A program made the translations under genes and the position numbers. A stretch of 64,000 bases of DNA from Streptomyces cellostaticus. GTDB lineage: Bacteria > Actinomycetota > Actinomycetes > Streptomycetales > Streptomycetaceae. The DNA is taken from NCBI RefSeq assembly GCF_023630175.1, contig NZ_JALLIN010000021.1, positions 58,619 to 122,618 of the forward strand, read 5' to 3'. A model generated the notes under the pieces. The model was given only the letters and a program-made list of their open reading frames with translations, was not told the origin of the DNA and ran no database searches. This document shows, in pieces, positions 34,624 to 42,734 of the stretch. Within the stretch, counting starts at the first letter, position 1, and each line of letters opens with the position of its first letter.

Positions 34624-35655
34624 ATGCGCGGAGTGAGACGGGTGGTGGCGACCGCCGGGGCCGCCGCGGTGCTGGCGCTGGGGGCGGGCAACGCGGAGGC
34701 GCAGGCGCCCAGGTTCTCCGACGTCACGGCGATCGGGACGCACAACGCGTACGAGAAGGGCAAGTACACGTACTTCGCGCAGGCCCTGGACTCGGGGGCC
34801 TCGCTGCTCGAACTGGACGTCTACGTGGACAGCCTGACCCACCGGTGGCGGGTCAGCCACAGCAACCCGCTCGGCAACAACAACAACTGCGAGGCCGCGA
34901 AGAGCCCGGACGAGCTGTACGGCAAGAGCCGCAACCAGGACCTCGGCAGCTGCCTGGACAACATCGCGGCCTGGAACCGGCTCCACCCCGATCACCCGCC
35001 GATCATCTTCAAGGTGGAGATGAAGGTCGGCTTCAACGACCGGGCCGGGATGGGCCCGGACGAGTTCGACACCCTGGTGTCACGCAAGCTGGGCGACAGC
35101 GTGTTCCGGCCGGCCGACCTGCTGGGAGGCTCCCACGCCACCCTGGACGCGGCCGCCAGGGCGAACGCGTGGCCCTCCCGGGACGCCATGCGGGGCAAGT
35201 TCCTGTTCGAACTGATCCCGGGCACGGTGGAGCAGTCCAACCCGTTCGACCACTACTGGACCGACGAGGAGTACGGCGACCATCTGCGGAACCTGTCCGC
35301 GGCCGGGCAGATCTCCCGGGCCCAGGCGTTCCCCGCGGTACTGGGCGCCGAGAACGGTGATCCGCGCACCGGGCGGTACGACGCCTCGATCCGGCCCTGG
35401 TTCGTGTTCTTCGACGGGAACGCGGCGACGTACGTGAGCCGGGGCTACGACACCTCGTTCTACTCCGCGAACCACTACATCCTGATCACCACGGGTGCCG
35501 ACGGGGTGTCCCCCGCGATCTCCTCGACCAACCCCACGGACGCCGAGGTCGCCGCCCGGCTCGCCCTGCTGGCCGAGAACCACGCCAGTGTCATCACCTC
35601 CGACTGGGCCGCCAAGCCGGCCTCGGTCCTGGGCTCGGTGACGACCCGGGGCTGA
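34624..35655 (+). CDS. Secreted Ca2+-dependent phosphatidylinositol-specific phospholipase C
   Basis: A 343-residue secreted phosphodiesterase of the Streptomyces calcium-dependent PI-PLC group. A signal peptide of ~26 residues (VVATAGAAAVLALGAGNAEA) leads to the TIM barrel. His40 in GTHNAYE and His79 in RVSHSNPLG correspond to the acid-base pair; Glu/Asp in LLELDVYVD and IIFKVEMKVGFN match the calcium and active-site positions. ATG 34624 follows AGGGAG. The length agrees with characterised Streptomyces PI-PLC enzymes (about 330 residues). It is monocistronic. Confidence 0.9.
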   Translation: MRGVRRVVATAGAAAVLALGAGNAEAQAPRFSDVTAIGTHNAYEKGKYTYFAQALDSGASLLELDVYVDSLTHRWRVSHSNPLGNNNNCEAAKSPDELYGKSRNQDLGSCLDNIAAWNRLHPDHPPIIFKVEMKVGFNDRAGMGPDEFDTLVSRKLGDSVFRPADLLGGSHATLDAAARANAWPSRDAMRGKFLFELIPGTVEQSNPFDHYWTDEEYGDHLRNLSAAGQISRAQAFPAVLGAENGDPRTGRYDASIRPWFVFFDGNAATYVSRGYDTSFYSANHYILITTGADGVSPAISSTNPTDAEVAARLALLAENHASVITSDWAAKPASVLGSVTTRG

Positions 35656-35802
35656 TCCGGCACTCCCGAGCCGTGCGTCCCGGACCGGCGCCGACCGGGC
35701 GGCCGGCGAGGGCAGCCGGGAACGCGGGGGCGGATCTCTCGTGCCGGACGGGGCATACATGAGTCAACTCCTGTCACCCCACGGCACCCAGGGAGTCCCC
35801 CC

Positions 35803-36357
35803 ATGCTGCACGGCATCGACGTGAGCGCGTACCAGTCCTCGTCCTACGGCACGGACGGCCTCTCCTTCGTCTTCATCAAGGCGACGGAGGGGCGTTCGTA
35901 CGTCAACCCCCGGCTCTCCGCGCAGACCAGACACGGCCGTGCCGCGGGACTGGTCGTCGGCTACTACCACTTCCTGTGGCCGGGACACATCACCGCCCAG
36001 GCCGAGTACTTCGTCCGGCACGCCCCGGAGAAGGCGGGCGAACTGCTCGCCGCCGACTGGGAGACCACGGGCGAGGGCAGTCACGCCAGCAACGCGGAGA
36101 AGGACCTGTTCATCCGGACGGTGAAGCAACTGCGCCCGCACCACCGGGTGCTGCTGTACACCAACCGGGACTACTGGCTGAACAAGGACCGCACCTCCTA
36201 CGCCGGTGACGGCCTGTGGATCGCCGACTACGTGAGCGCGGGCCACCCCCGCATCAAGGCCAGGTGGCGCTTCCACCAGTACACCAGCGAGCCCCACGAC
36301 AAGGACGTGGCCGCCTTCTCGGACAAGGCCGCCCTGCGCAAGTGGGCCACGCCCTGA
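35803..36357 (+). CDS. GH25-family muramidase without a signal peptide
   Basis: A 184-residue GH25 lysozyme. GIDVSAYQSS begins the barrel with the first Asp; GYYHFLWPG and LAADWETTG carry the later acidic pair, and YTNRDYWL and WRFHQYT are typical. The enzyme would hydrolyse beta-1,4 MurNAc-GlcNAc bonds. Unusually the ATG at 35803 starts directly in the catalytic domain (MLHGIDVSAY), so no signal sequence is present; GGGAG lies eight bases upstream. It may be intracellular, or released by lysis. It ends 16 bases before the convergent oxidoreductase gene. Confidence 0.87.
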   Translation: MLHGIDVSAYQSSSYGTDGLSFVFIKATEGRSYVNPRLSAQTRHGRAAGLVVGYYHFLWPGHITAQAEYFVRHAPEKAGELLAADWETTGEGSHASNAEKDLFIRTVKQLRPHHRVLLYTNRDYWLNKDRTSYAGDGLWIADYVSAGHPRIKARWRFHQYTSEPHDKDVAAFSDKAALRKWATP

Positions 36358-36373
36358 CGCCGCCGTCGCCCGG

Positions 36374-37036
36374 TCAGCCGCGGAAGGCCGCCGGACGCTC
36401 CGGGGACGCCTCCGCGAGGGCCGCGCGAACCGCCTCGGCACCCGCCCGCAGGCCGTAGACCGGAGTGTCCGGCTGCTGACGCCAGGAGTCGTCGATGCCG
36501 CCCGCGTCGACCGTGTCGAAGCCCAGCTCGTCGATGAGGTCGCGGACGATCCGCTTGGCGGCCTCGTCGTCACCGGCGACCGGAAGCGCCATCCGCCCGG
36601 GGGTGCCGGCCGCCTGGGGACGGTCCAGGATGTCCTGGGCGTAGGTGCCGTTGAACGCCTTGACGACGGGGTGCCCGAGGTGCCGTTCGGTCCAGCGGCT
36701 CTCGGTCAGGCCCTCGTCCTCGATACCGGCGATCCGGCCGTCCCGCTGCTGCGGGTAGTAGTTGCCGGTGTCGATCACGGCCACGCCCTCGGCGGCGCCG
36801 GACAGCAGGCCGGAGGGGAGGCCGGGGACCGCCTTCAGGGGGACGGTGACCACGACGACCTCGGCGCCCTCGGCCGCCTCCTCCGCCCGTACCGCCCGCG
36901 CCCCGGTCTCCTCGGCCAGCGCCTTCAGGGTCTCCGGTCCCCGGGAGTTGGCCACGGACACGTCGTGACCGAGCGAGGTGAGGCGCCGGGTCAGGTTCCC
37001 GCCGATGTTGCCCGCGCCGATGATGCCGATCCTCAT
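36374..37036 (-). CDS. NADP/F420-type dinucleotide-binding oxidoreductase
   Basis: A 220-residue Rossmann protein starting MRIGIIGAGNIGGNLTRRL, the GxGxxG cofactor motif. The fold and the SRGPETLKAL phosphate-binding loop resemble F420-dependent NADP reductase and NAD-binding F420-related proteins (FNO-like). NVVKAFNGTYAQDI and LPVAGDDEAAKRIV follow. F420 use is likely but cannot be proved from sequence. ATG 37036. It is followed convergently by GH25 and preceded by a GCATG-rich 170-base region adjoining cabC. Confidence 0.83.
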   Translation of the reverse strand: MRIGIIGAGNIGGNLTRRLTSLGHDVSVANSRGPETLKALAEETGARAVRAEEAAEGAEVVVVTVPLKAVPGLPSGLLSGAAEGVAVIDTGNYYPQQRDGRIAGIEDEGLTESRWTERHLGHPVVKAFNGTYAQDILDRPQAAGTPGRMALPVAGDDEAAKRIVRDLIDELGFDTVDAGGIDDSWRQQPDTPVYGLRAGAEAVRAALAEASPERPAAFRG

Positions 37037-37209
37037 GACAGACCTCCCAGGTCCATGCATGTGCATGCTTCTGACCTGGGCGACAACCCCGGACCGCGCC
37101 GGGCTATTCCGGCCGGTACGGCGAATGGGTGTACGCGGGGCAGGTGGGAGGTGGGGCCCATGGCGAAGGGGGTGCGTCCCACGACGGGACGGCACCCCCC
37201 TCCGGCACG

Positions 37210-37452
37210 TCACTTGTTCAGGTAGGTCCAGAACTCGTCGAACGAAAGGACCTTGTCGCCGTTGAGGTCACGGGTCCGGATGACGGCCTCCGCCACCGTG
37301 TCGGTGACGTTCCAGTCACCCCCCTGGGCGAGGGCGGACTTGAACTCCGCCGCGGTGATGTAACCGTCACCGTTCGCGTCGATCCGCTGGAACTGCTTGC
37401 GTGCTTCCTCGATGTCCGCCACCGATCCGCCCCTTACGTTCGCGTTGCTCAT
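37210..37452 (-). CDS. cabC: EF-hand calcium-binding protein CabC
   Basis: An 80-residue protein with two canonical EF-hands. Loop 1 (residues 25-36) has D-A-N-G-D-G-Y-I-T-A-A-E; loop 2 (62-73) has D-L-N-G-D-K-V-L-S-F-D-E, in which Lys replaces the usual glycine at position 6. The ligating residues 1, 3, 5, 9 and 12 are intact in both. The S. coelicolor homologue CabC is reported to take part in calcium-dependent regulation of spore germination and aerial hyphae formation. ATG 37452. It is separate from both neighbours. Confidence 0.88.
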   Translation of the reverse strand: MSNANVRGGSVADIEEARKQFQRIDANGDGYITAAEFKSALAQGGDWNVTDTVAEAVIRTRDLNGDKVLSFDEFWTYLNK

Positions 37453-37481
37453 GCCGTGCTGGCGTGCTGACGCTGGCCAGA

Positions 37482-38393
37482 TTAACGGTCCGTGTGCGCC
37501 TCCAGTGCGGCGACCACCCAGGCGAAGTCCTCCTCGTGGGCGGGGGCGGGCGCTCCCTTCAGCAGGCCGAGCAGTTCCCGGTAGCGGGCGAGCCGGGGAT
37601 GGTGGGAGGCCCGCATGCGTTCGAGCACGGCCGCCCGGTCGGCGTCGCCGAGCAGATCGCGCAGCACCTGCCCGGCCTCCGGCGCCTCGGGGGCGACACC
37701 GCGCTCACGCGCCCGCCCCACCAGCTCGACGAGCCGCCTGAAGAACCACATGGACGCCCCGCCCGGTGTGTCCTGTCCCCGGTCCGCGGCGTTGAACTCG
37801 GCGGCGTCGCGCATCCGCGCCCGGAACTCCGGGTCCTGGACCATCTCGGCCAGCTCCACCCAGGCGTCCACCTGCTCCGGCGTGGGGTCGTCCGGCAGGT
37901 TCAGCGCGGTGTCCCGCATCCGCTCCCGGATCTCGGGGTCCGCGGTGTCGAGCCCGTGGAACGTCTCCTCCACGAACTCCGCCATGATCCGTCTCCGCTC
38001 GGCCGCCGACAGCCGTGCCAGTCTGTTCATCAGGGTCGTCTCCTCCACGCTCGAACCGCGCCTCGCCACGGACGACAGCACCGCGCGGGTCACCCGCAGC
38101 GACCGGATCTGCGCGTCCAGGGCCGCCACATGGGCGGCCGCCACCTCGGCCACGGTCCGCTCCCCGGCCAGTACCCGGTGCACGTCCTGAAGGCCGAGCC
38201 CCAGCTCGCGCAGGGTGCGGATCAGGTCGAGGCGGGCGGCCGAGGCGGCGTCGTAGAGGCGGTAGCCGCCCGCCGACCGGGCCGCAGGAGGCAGGACGCC
38301 CTGGTCGGACCAGTAGCGGATGGTGCGAACCGAGAGGCCGGTGGCCCGCGCCAGCTCGCCGATGGTGAGAAATCCGGTGCCGTCGTCGATCAC
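37482..38393 (-). CDS. MerR-family transcriptional regulator
   Basis: A 303-residue MerR regulator. FLTIGELARATGLSVRTIRYWSDQGVLPPAARSAGGYRLYDAASAARLDLIRTLRELGLGL is the winged HTH of the family. The remainder is helical with a dimerisation coiled coil (LAGERTVAEVAAAHVAALDAQIRSLR) and no cysteine pair typical of metal sensors, so a small-molecule or multidrug-type ligand domain is likely. GTG 38393. It is divergent from the GNAT gene with only 49 bases between start codons, so the two promoters overlap and the regulator probably controls the GNAT gene and itself. Confidence 0.9.
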   Translation of the reverse strand: MIDDGTGFLTIGELARATGLSVRTIRYWSDQGVLPPAARSAGGYRLYDAASAARLDLIRTLRELGLGLQDVHRVLAGERTVAEVAAAHVAALDAQIRSLRVTRAVLSSVARRGSSVEETTLMNRLARLSAAERRRIMAEFVEETFHGLDTADPEIRERMRDTALNLPDDPTPEQVDAWVELAEMVQDPEFRARMRDAAEFNAADRGQDTPGGASMWFFRRLVELVGRARERGVAPEAPEAGQVLRDLLGDADRAAVLERMRASHHPRLARYRELLGLLKGAPAPAHEEDFAWVVAALEAHTDR

Positions 38394-38442
38394 GTCTGCG
38401 AGTCTGGGCCTTCCAGTCGGTGGAGACTCAAGGAGCGGTCGG

Positions 38443-39075
38443 TTGCGCACCCTGCGGGAGATACTGGACGCGGTGGCGCGCGGGGTGTTCCCGCCGGCCG
38501 ACGGGAGTACGACCGTCGTACCGCAGCACGCGGCGCGGGACGCGGGGGTACTGGCCTTCACCGCGCACTGCGTCGTCTTCACGGACGAGGATCCCCGGTG
38601 GGTGCGCGAGACACTGGACGCCGTGGACTGCGATCCGCTGTCCGCCGCGCTGAACCCCGTCTTCCTGGCCGCCCTCCTCGCCCGTACCGGGCGCCGGGCC
38701 GAGACGGTCGACGCGCTGCTGCTCGGATCGCCCCTGCCCGGAGCGCCGCCGCTCGCGCTGACCGAGATCGAGGACTCCGGCCACCCGCGCATCGCCTACG
38801 CCCGCCACCGGCGCGACGAGGTGCGGGCGTGGACGGCGGACGGCGGGGTGCTGGTCATGGGACGCGGGGTCGGCGGGCGCCTGGAGGTGAGCGTCGAGGT
38901 GGACGAGGGGGCGCGGCATCGGGGACTGGGCCGGGCCCTGGTGACGGCGGCCCGGCACCTGGCGGCGGAGCCGCTGTGGGCGCAGGCGGCGCCGGGGAAC
39001 GCCCGCAGCATGCGGGCGTTCCAGGCGGCCGGCTATCGCGTGGTGGGCGCGGAGGCACTGCTGCGGGCCCCTTGA
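38443..39075 (+). CDS. GNAT-family acetyltransferase
   Basis: A 210-residue acetyltransferase. VEVDEGARHRGLGRALVTAAR is the acetyl-CoA pyrophosphate loop (R/Q-x-x-G-x-G/A pattern as RHRGLGRA), and NARSMRAFQAAGYRVVG is the typical C-terminal GNAT signature. The N-terminal half is unfamiliar. I chose TTG 38443 (first residues LRTLREILDAVARGV) because AAGGAG lies 8 bases upstream and no better ATG/GTG exists; an upstream ATG would overlap the divergent MerR gene. Substrate unknown. Confidence 0.8.
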   Translation: MRTLREILDAVARGVFPPADGSTTVVPQHAARDAGVLAFTAHCVVFTDEDPRWVRETLDAVDCDPLSAALNPVFLAALLARTGRRAETVDALLLGSPLPGAPPLALTEIEDSGHPRIAYARHRRDEVRAWTADGGVLVMGRGVGGRLEVSVEVDEGARHRGLGRALVTAARHLAAEPLWAQAAPGNARSMRAFQAAGYRVVGAEALLRAP

Positions 39076-39086
39076 GGGGCTCCGGC

Positions 39087-40271
39087 TCAGCGGAAGACGC
39101 CGGTGTGGCCGAGGGAGTAGCGGCCCGGCTGCGGGTAGACGGCGAGTCCGTGCGGGCCGCTGCCGACCTTGATGCGGGCGAGTTCGGCGCCGGTGCGGGT
39201 GTCGATGGCGTACACCTCGGCGTTGTACCGGCCGGAGAGCCAGAGCACCTTGCCGTCGGCCGAGACACCGCCCATGTCGGGGCTGCCGCCACCGGGCAGG
39301 TGCCACTTCTTGGTGAGCCGGTTCCGGGTGAAGTCGAAGACGGAGACGGAGCCTTCGCCGCGGTTGGAGACGTACATCTCCCGGGAGTCTCGGCTGACGT
39401 ACAGGCCGTGCGCGCCCTTGCCGGTGGCGAGGAAGCCCGGTTTGCCGAAGGTGTCGCCGTCCAGGATCCACATGCCGCCTGCCACCATGTCGGCGATGTA
39501 GAACCGCTTTCCGTCGGGCGAGATCTTCACGTCCTGCGGCATGGCGCCGTGCAGGTCCAGCTTCTGCCGGCCGACGACCTCCATCCTCGCGGTGTCGACC
39601 TTGAGCAGTTCGCCGCTGAACTCGCAGGAGACGATGAAGTAGCGGCCGTCGATGGAGAAGTCCGCGTGGTTGACGCCACCGCAGTCGACCGGGACCGACT
39701 TGACCTGCTTCATGGTGTGCGCGTCGCGGAAGACCAGCCGGCGGTCCTTGGACGCCATGACGACGGCGTACCTGCCGTCGGGCGTGAAGTACAGGTTGTA
39801 CGGGTCGTGCACGTCGACGGGCTTGCCGGCCCTGCCCGAGCTCGGGTCGATGGGGGTGAGGGAGTTGCCGAGGTCGTTGTTGACCCACAGCGTCCTCAGG
39901 TCCCAGGAGGGCACGACGTGCTGCGGCTGGCGGCCGACCGGGATCGTCTCGATGATCTTGTACGTCTTCGGGTCGATGACCGTGACGGTGTCGGAGTTGG
40001 TGTTGGGGACGTAGACCCGGGAGGGGAAGCCCTCCACCACCGGGGAGAGTTTGCCCGGGCGGTCGGCGGCGTAGAGGTCGCCGGGATCCTCGACCGGCGG
40101 CATCCCCGGCAGCACGTCCACCCGCGCCTTGCTCACCCGGGGCGGAACCGGCGCCCTGCTGCCGATGGCCTCGGTGTCGCGGTGCGGGGAGCCGCCGCAC
40201 GCGGACAGCAGGGTCAGGGCGGTCAGGGCGGCTCCGCCGGCCAGGAGGCGGGCAACTTTCGTGGTTCGCAT
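39087..40271 (-). CDS. YVTN-type beta-propeller lipoprotein
   Basis: A 394-residue exported lipoprotein. The signal peptide and lipobox (LTLLSACGG, lipidated Cys ~25) are followed by a linker and a seven-bladed YVTN-like propeller: repeated VYVPNTNSDTVTVID, LWVNNDLGNSLTPID, MYVSNRGEGSVSVFD and LWLSGRYNAEVYAID. Some relatives bind metals or are part of surface assemblies; function here is unknown. The ATG at 40271 overlaps the stop of the deacetylase-like gene (shared base 40271, TGATG), so the two are translationally coupled and probably act together at the cell surface. Confidence 0.88.
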   Translation of the reverse strand: MRTTKVARLLAGGAALTALTLLSACGGSPHRDTEAIGSRAPVPPRVSKARVDVLPGMPPVEDPGDLYAADRPGKLSPVVEGFPSRVYVPNTNSDTVTVIDPKTYKIIETIPVGRQPQHVVPSWDLRTLWVNNDLGNSLTPIDPSSGRAGKPVDVHDPYNLYFTPDGRYAVVMASKDRRLVFRDAHTMKQVKSVPVDCGGVNHADFSIDGRYFIVSCEFSGELLKVDTARMEVVGRQKLDLHGAMPQDVKISPDGKRFYIADMVAGGMWILDGDTFGKPGFLATGKGAHGLYVSRDSREMYVSNRGEGSVSVFDFTRNRLTKKWHLPGGGSPDMGGVSADGKVLWLSGRYNAEVYAIDTRTGAELARIKVGSGPHGLAVYPQPGRYSLGHTGVFR

Positions 40272-41071
40272 CAGCTGAGCAGCTCCGTGGTGGTGACCGC
40301 GCGCAGTCCGCGGCGGTCGAGTTCGTGGAGTACGGCGGGGAGGGCGGTGACCGTGCCGGGATAGCCGAAGTGCAGGCTCACCACCGACCCGGGTCGCACC
40401 TCGGCGGCGACCTTGCGGGTGACGGCGTCGGCGCCGGGCCGGGTGTGGTCGAGCGAGTCGACCTCGTACGACAGCACGTGCGGGTAGCCGGCGGCGCGGG
40501 CCAGTGCGGCGACCTCGGGGGAGGCGGTCGGGGACCGGGAGGGCCGGAACCAGGTGCCGATGGATCCGGTGAGCCGCTCGAGCCGGTCCGCGCAGTCGGT
40601 GATCTCCCTGCGGGCGGCCGCCGGTGACATGGCGTTGACGGCGACGTGCCGCTGGGTGTGGTTGCCGAGGTCGTGGCCGCCGTCGAGGATCCGGCGGGCG
40701 AGGTCCGGGTGTTCGTCCAGCCAGGTGCCGACGGCCAGCACGGTCAGCCGGGAACCGTGCCGTTCGGCCGCGCCGAGCAGGGACGTGGCGAGTCGCGGGT
40801 CGCCCTGCCCGTGGAAGGTGAGGGCGACCAGGGGGCGGCTGCGCGGGCCGTGGGTGATCTGGGCGGGCTGCCCGGGATAGGAACGGGGGGCGGGGGCGGT
40901 ACGGGGGGTGGCGGCGGGGTGGCCGGAGGCTCGGGGGCTCGGGTCGGCGGAGGCGGTCGCGCCCGGTTCCGCCGGGGTGCCCGCGCAACCGGCGGCGAGC
41001 GCGCCCCCGGCGACGAGCCCGGCGCCCGCACGCAGCACCGCGCGACGGTTGGTCGTGGTCACCCGCACCAT
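40271..41071 (-). CDS. Polysaccharide deacetylase-like lipoprotein with altered motif 1
   Basis: A 266-residue protein of the NodB-type deacetylase family, exported by a twin-arginine-like lipoprotein signal (RRAVLRAGAGLVAGGALAAGC, lipidated Cys29). The normal TFDDG motif is replaced by TFHGQGD (residues 85-91), removing the usual catalytic-base and first metal-ligand aspartates, whereas GNHTQRH (His138 and His142) and WFRPSR keep motifs 2 and 3. It may be an inactive, regulatory or novel variant enzyme. A Pro/Ala-rich linker follows the lipobox. It is upstream of and coupled to the propeller lipoprotein. Confidence 0.85.
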   Translation of the reverse strand: MVRVTTTNRRAVLRAGAGLVAGGALAAGCAGTPAEPGATASADPSPRASGHPAATPRTAPAPRSYPGQPAQITHGPRSRPLVALTFHGQGDPRLATSLLGAAERHGSRLTVLAVGTWLDEHPDLARRILDGGHDLGNHTQRHVAVNAMSPAAARREITDCADRLERLTGSIGTWFRPSRSPTASPEVAALARAAGYPHVLSYEVDSLDHTRPGADAVTRKVAAEVRPGSVVSLHFGYPGTVTALPAVLHELDRRGLRAVTTTELLS

Positions 41072-41162
41072 TTAAGGGGTGAAGGGCAAGAAAACGCCCG
41101 ATTGGTCCGATCGGAGGACGTGGTCGGGTCGCCCGGCGAGGAGGGGGAGGGCCGCGGTGGCC

Positions 41163-41678
41163 TCAGCGGCCGGTCTCGCGCTCGGCGACGCGCATCTCGA
41201 ACCAGGTGGTCTTGCCACGCGGCAGCAGGTCCACGCCCCAGCGGTCGGCCAGTCTGTCCACCAGGAACAGGCCGCGTCCGCTGACGTCCATCTCCTGGAC
41301 CGGCATCAGGCAGGGCAGCCCGCGGGAGGGATCCCGTACCTCCACCCGGATCCAGCCGCGGCGCCGGCGCATCCGCAGACCGAAGACCCGGGCCCCGGTG
41401 TGCCGTACGGCGTTGCCGACGAGTTCGGAGACGAGCAGGACCGCGTCCTCGGCCATCTTGGGGGTGAGCCCCCAGTGCCGCAGGACGACGACCTGGACGA
41501 GCCGGCGGGCGGTGGCCGCGGACTCCGGGCGGGACGGCAGGGGTACCTCCGCGTCCGTCGGATTGCCGAACAGCTCGAGCGCCTTGAGCGCCCGTTCGTC
41601 CTCCACCGCGGGCGACCAGCGCGCCGCGGCAGCACGGCCGTGTCCCCGCGGCTGTCCGATGCCCTCCAGCCCCGCCAT
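41163..41678 (-). CDS. HATPase_c anti-sigma-type ATP-binding protein
   Basis: A protein of about 171 residues with an RsbW/SpoIIAB-type HATPase fold: SELVGNAVRHTGARVFGLRM is the N box, and VRDPSRGLP plus SGRGLFLVDRLADRWGVD are the G1/G2 boxes. Streptomyces encode many such proteins that act as anti-sigma or anti-anti-sigma partners (BldG-type networks). I used the ATG at 41678 (MAGLEGIGQPRGHG); a conserved-looking stretch upstream (RGAYSSGTPTERLPGGHHGG) means that translation may begin further back, up to a TTG at 41837. The ligand is not known. Confidence 0.78.
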   Translation of the reverse strand: MAGLEGIGQPRGHGRAAAARWSPAVEDERALKALELFGNPTDAEVPLPSRPESAATARRLVQVVVLRHWGLTPKMAEDAVLLVSELVGNAVRHTGARVFGLRMRRRRGWIRVEVRDPSRGLPCLMPVQEMDVSGRGLFLVDRLADRWGVDLLPRGKTTWFEMRVAERETGR

Positions 41679-41966
41679 GCCCCCATGATGGCCGCCCGGA
41701 AGCCTCTCCGTGGGCGTTCCCGAGGAATACGCCCCCCGCGCGCTCCCGTCCGCCACCAGCCCCCCGGCATATGCCGGAGGCACTACAGGATCAGCGGCAG
41801 CCGGTCCGACCTGCGGAGACGACTCACTTCCGGGCAATCGTCAGGCTCCCTCGACGAGGCAGGCTCAAGGTGGAGTCAAGGCTCCCATGAACCGCCCCAT
41901 CGAGGGACCCGGACCGGAGTACGCGTCAATGACAAGTGTATGTAAGGGAGTTCATACTTCCGAGGG

Positions 41967-42734
41967 TCACAGGAACTTCGCCTTGCCAGGCCCCTCCGCC
42001 ACGAAGCTGCGCATGCCGCGCTCGCGGTCCTCGGTGGCGAACAGGCCGGCGAACCAGTTGCGTTCGACGGCGAGACCCGTGTCGATGTCGGTCTCCAGAC
42101 CGGTGTCGACGGACTCCTTGGCCGCGCGCAGGGCGATCGCGGGCCCCTGCGCGAGCCTCGCCGCCCAGGCGTGCGCCTGCTCGTACACCTCGGCGGCGGG
42201 GACGACCCGGTCCACCAGGCCGATGGCGAGCGCCTCGTCGGCCTTCACCTGACGGCCGGTGAAGATCAGGTCCTTCGCCTTGGAGGGACCGACCAGCCGG
42301 GGCAGGCGCTGGGTGCCGCCGGCGCCCGGGATCAGGCCGAGCAGAATCTCGGGCTGGCCGAGCTTGGCGTTGTCCGCGGCGATGCGGAAGTCCGCGCAGA
42401 GGGCCAGTTCGCAGCCACCGCCCAGCGCGTAGCCGGTGATGGCCGCGACGACGGGTTTGGGGATGCGGGCGACGGCGGTGAAGGAGTCCTGCAGGGCGCG
42501 GGCGCGCAGGACCATCGCGGTGTGGTCCATGTCCTGCATCTCCTTGATGTCCGCGCCCGCCGCGAACACCCGCTCGCCGCCGTAGATCACCACGGCGCGC
42601 ACGTCCGCGCGGCGCGTGGCCTCCTCGGCGAGCTCCTTCAGCCGGTCCTGCGTGGCCACGTCCAGCGCGTTCATCGGCGGCCGGTCCAGGCGGATGGTTC
42701 CGACACCTTCGGCGACTTCGAGATTCACGGTCAT
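41967..42734 (-). CDS. Enoyl-CoA hydratase/isomerase family protein
   Basis: A 255-residue crotonase-fold enzyme. VFAAGADIKEMQ is the oxyanion-hole motif with AGADI, GYALGGGCELALCADF the second, and GLIPGAGGTQRLPRLVG the typical C-terminal region; the two catalytic glutamates (GCELAL and GQPEILLGL) are present. It hydrates trans-2-enoyl-CoA in fatty-acid or related degradation; the exact substrate is not evident. ATG 42734 (MTVNLEVAEGVG) lacks an obvious Shine-Dalgarno. The gene is flanked by repeats upstream. Confidence 0.94.
   Translation of the reverse strand: MTVNLEVAEGVGTIRLDRPPMNALDVATQDRLKELAEEATRRADVRAVVIYGGERVFAAGADIKEMQDMDHTAMVLRARALQDSFTAVARIPKPVVAAITGYALGGGCELALCADFRIAADNAKLGQPEILLGLIPGAGGTQRLPRLVGPSKAKDLIFTGRQVKADEALAIGLVDRVVPAAEVYEQAHAWAARLAQGPAIALRAAKESVDTGLETDIDTGLAVERNWFAGLFATEDRERGMRSFVAEGPGKAKFL

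Noticed and set aside
35803..41071. Possible prophage remnant (GH25 muramidase, deacetylase)
   Set aside because: No integrase, terminase, capsid or tail genes, no attachment-site repeats, and normal core genes on both sides.
41710..42252. Small plus-strand gene beginning near 41887 (MNRPIEGPGPEY...)
   Set aside because: After about 25 residues it becomes antisense to the enoyl-CoA hydratase gene and loses any sensible composition.
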